NCBI GenBank assembly: GCA_903920415.1
Contig: CAIXMD010000175.1
Location: 1 to 6,794 of the forward strand
Origin: an uncultured Desulfomonile sp.
Lineage (GTDB): Bacteria; Desulfobacterota; Desulfomonilia; Desulfomonilales; Desulfomonilaceae
DNA length: 6,794 nucleotides
Direction of reading: 5' to 3'
Every line of letters begins with the position of its first letter. Position 1 is the first letter of the stretch. A model generated the notes under the pieces. The model had not been told where the DNA came from, did not search any database, and saw nothing but the letters and a program-made list of their open reading frames with translations. Shown here in pieces: positions 5,962-6,794 of this stretch. Made by a program: the position numbers and the translations under genes.

Positions 5962-6443
5962 GCTTTGTCCTCCCTATAATTCCCCTTCGCTACAGCGTCC
6001 AAGGCCCTTACAATGCTGTTGTAGCCCGTGCAACGGCAGAGGTTCCCCTCAATACCTTCACGTATTTCATGTGTTGTCGGGTTTGGATTTTCGTCAAGAA
6101 ATGCTTTGGACGACATCAACATTCCGGAAGTACAGAAACCGCACTGGTAGGCACCATGATCGAGGAAAGCCTTCTGTATGGGGTGAAGCTGCCCATTAAT
6201 TTCGAGACCTTCTGATGTTGTAACTTTCGTTCCGTCGGCCTGCATCGCCAAAACCGAGCATGACTTAACAGCCATTCCGTCGATAATCACCGTGCAAGCA
6301 CCGCAGGAAACACTCTCGCACCCTCTTTTGGTACCGGTAAAGCCCAAAAGATCACGTATCACTTCCACGAGAAGCATCTTAGGATTTATGTAAAGCTCGT
6401 ACTCTTGCTCATTGACTATAATTCGCATCAACTGTTTTTCCAT
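5958..6443 (-). CDS. Molybdenum hydroxylase [2Fe-2S] subunit (CoxS-like)
   Basis: Small electron-transfer subunit (161 residues, typical length) carrying two [2Fe-2S] clusters that pass electrons between the molybdenum site and FAD. All eight ligands are present. The plant-ferredoxin-type N-terminal domain has C42, C47, C50 and C62 (GCESVSCGAC then KSC). The helical C-terminal domain has C101, C104, C136 and C138 (QCGFC and LCRC, followed by TGY). No twin-arginine signal precedes it, placing the enzyme in the cytoplasm. The ATG at 6443 has a strong GAGGAGGGG eight bases upstream; a second in-frame ATG at residue 6 is possible but has no comparable site. It begins 18 nt after the FAD subunit and overlaps the catalytic subunit by 4 nt, consistent with stoichiometric production of one complex. 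Confidence 0.95.
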   Translation of the reverse strand: MEKQLMRIIVNEQEYELYINPKMLLVEVIRDLLGFTGTKRGCESVSCGACTVIIDGMAVKSCSVLAMQADGTKVTTSEGLEINGQLHPIQKAFLDHGAYQCGFCTSGMLMSSKAFLDENPNPTTHEIREGIEGNLCRCTGYNSIVRALDAVAKGNYREDKA

Positions 6444-6461
6444 GTGAACGACCCCTCCTCA

Positions 6462-6794
6462 TCAAGCTGTGATAGCAGCTTTGTCCCAAGCATTCTTGAC
6501 CATCCGCCCCGTCAACACCTTTACCAGATGTCGCCTGTATTCTTCGGAAGCGTGAATATCTGAGATCGGTTCCGCTTCCTCCGAAGCCGCCAAACCTACA
6601 TCCTCAAGCAGATCGTCGCTCAGTTTCCTCCCCACCAGTAACTCCTCCGCCTGCCCGGCACGCATTGTGACCGGCCCGGAATTCCCCAAGGCGATTCTCG
6701 CCTGCTTACATGTGGAATCGCTGTCCAGAGTCACCGAAGCACCCACTGCTACGATTCCCTGGTCACTCTGGAGAAGGTTGAATTTCTCGTAAAC
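6462..6794 (-). CDS. Molybdenum hydroxylase FAD subunit (CoxM-like), C-terminal part (partial at right edge)
   Basis: The reading frame is open to the window edge and gives the last 110 residues of a protein usually about 280-300 long. It corresponds to the CO dehydrogenase flavoprotein C-terminal domain. Visible are YEKFNLLQSDQGIVAVGASV at the edge, the GNSGPVTMRAGQAEELLVG segment typical of the subunit, and the closing SDIHASEEYRRHLVKVLTGR motif before the stop at 6462. The FAD-binding domain lies outside, so the FAD loops cannot be checked. Also untestable is a 4Fe-4S insertion as in 4-hydroxybenzoyl-CoA reductase. The GTG at 6746 is internal, not a start. First visible gene of the hydroxylase operon in the order M-S-L, as in cox clusters. 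Confidence 0.92.
   Translation of the reverse strand, partial: VYEKFNLLQSDQGIVAVGASVTLDSDSTCKQARIALGNSGPVTMRAGQAEELLVGRKLSDDLLEDVGLAASEEAEPISDIHASEEYRRHLVKVLTGRMVKNAWDKAAITA

Overview
The window reads as chromosome of a Gram-negative bacterium with moderate GC content (near 50% by eye). A TonB-type energy transducer and a signal-peptide-bearing periplasmic binding protein imply an outer membrane. A molybdenum hydroxylase operon beside corrinoid uptake would fit an anaerobic or syntrophic deltaproteobacterial (Desulfobacterota-like) lineage, but that is inference and no marker gene here settles it. Every gene I can support lies on the minus strand, so transcription runs from high to low coordinates. 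Two operons follow one another.

Right half (6794 down to 2961): an operon for a three-subunit molybdenum hydroxylase of the xanthine oxidase / CO dehydrogenase family. In transcription order it holds the C-terminal end of the FAD subunit (coxM-like, cut by the window edge), the two-[2Fe-2S] subunit (coxS-like), the molybdopterin catalytic subunit (coxL-like), a 72-residue putative zinc-finger protein, and a CoxG-like SRPBCC protein. Spacing is tight: S and L overlap by 4 nt, other gaps are 14 to 41 nt, and good Shine-Dalgarno sequences precede the genes. The catalytic subunit lacks the cysteine loop of true aerobic CO dehydrogenase, so the substrate is probably not CO. It is unknown from sequence alone.

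Middle (2960 to 2623): 338 nt without a gene but full of regulatory signals. A sigma70-type promoter begins just after the coxG stop. It is followed at once by a cobalamin riboswitch aptamer, a possible antiterminator, and a strong intrinsic terminator.

Left half (2622 down to 1): a vitamin B12 (corrinoid) uptake operon under that riboswitch. It encodes a TonB-like protein with an unusually long N-terminal extension and a TTG start, a BtuF-like periplasmic binding protein, and the N-terminal third of a BtuC/FecCD-type permease that runs off the left edge. The ATPase (btuD) and any outer-membrane receptor (btuB) are not in the window. The expected logic is shutdown by transcription termination when corrinoid is plentiful and expression of TonB, BtuF and BtuC when it is scarce. 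No terminator is visible between coxG and the btu promoter, so the riboswitch terminator may also end hydroxylase transcripts.

I found no tRNA, rRNA, CRISPR array, insertion sequence or phage feature. Most of the window is recognisable metabolism and transport. The parts least explained are the TonB extension, the small zinc-finger gene and the substrate of the hydroxylase.
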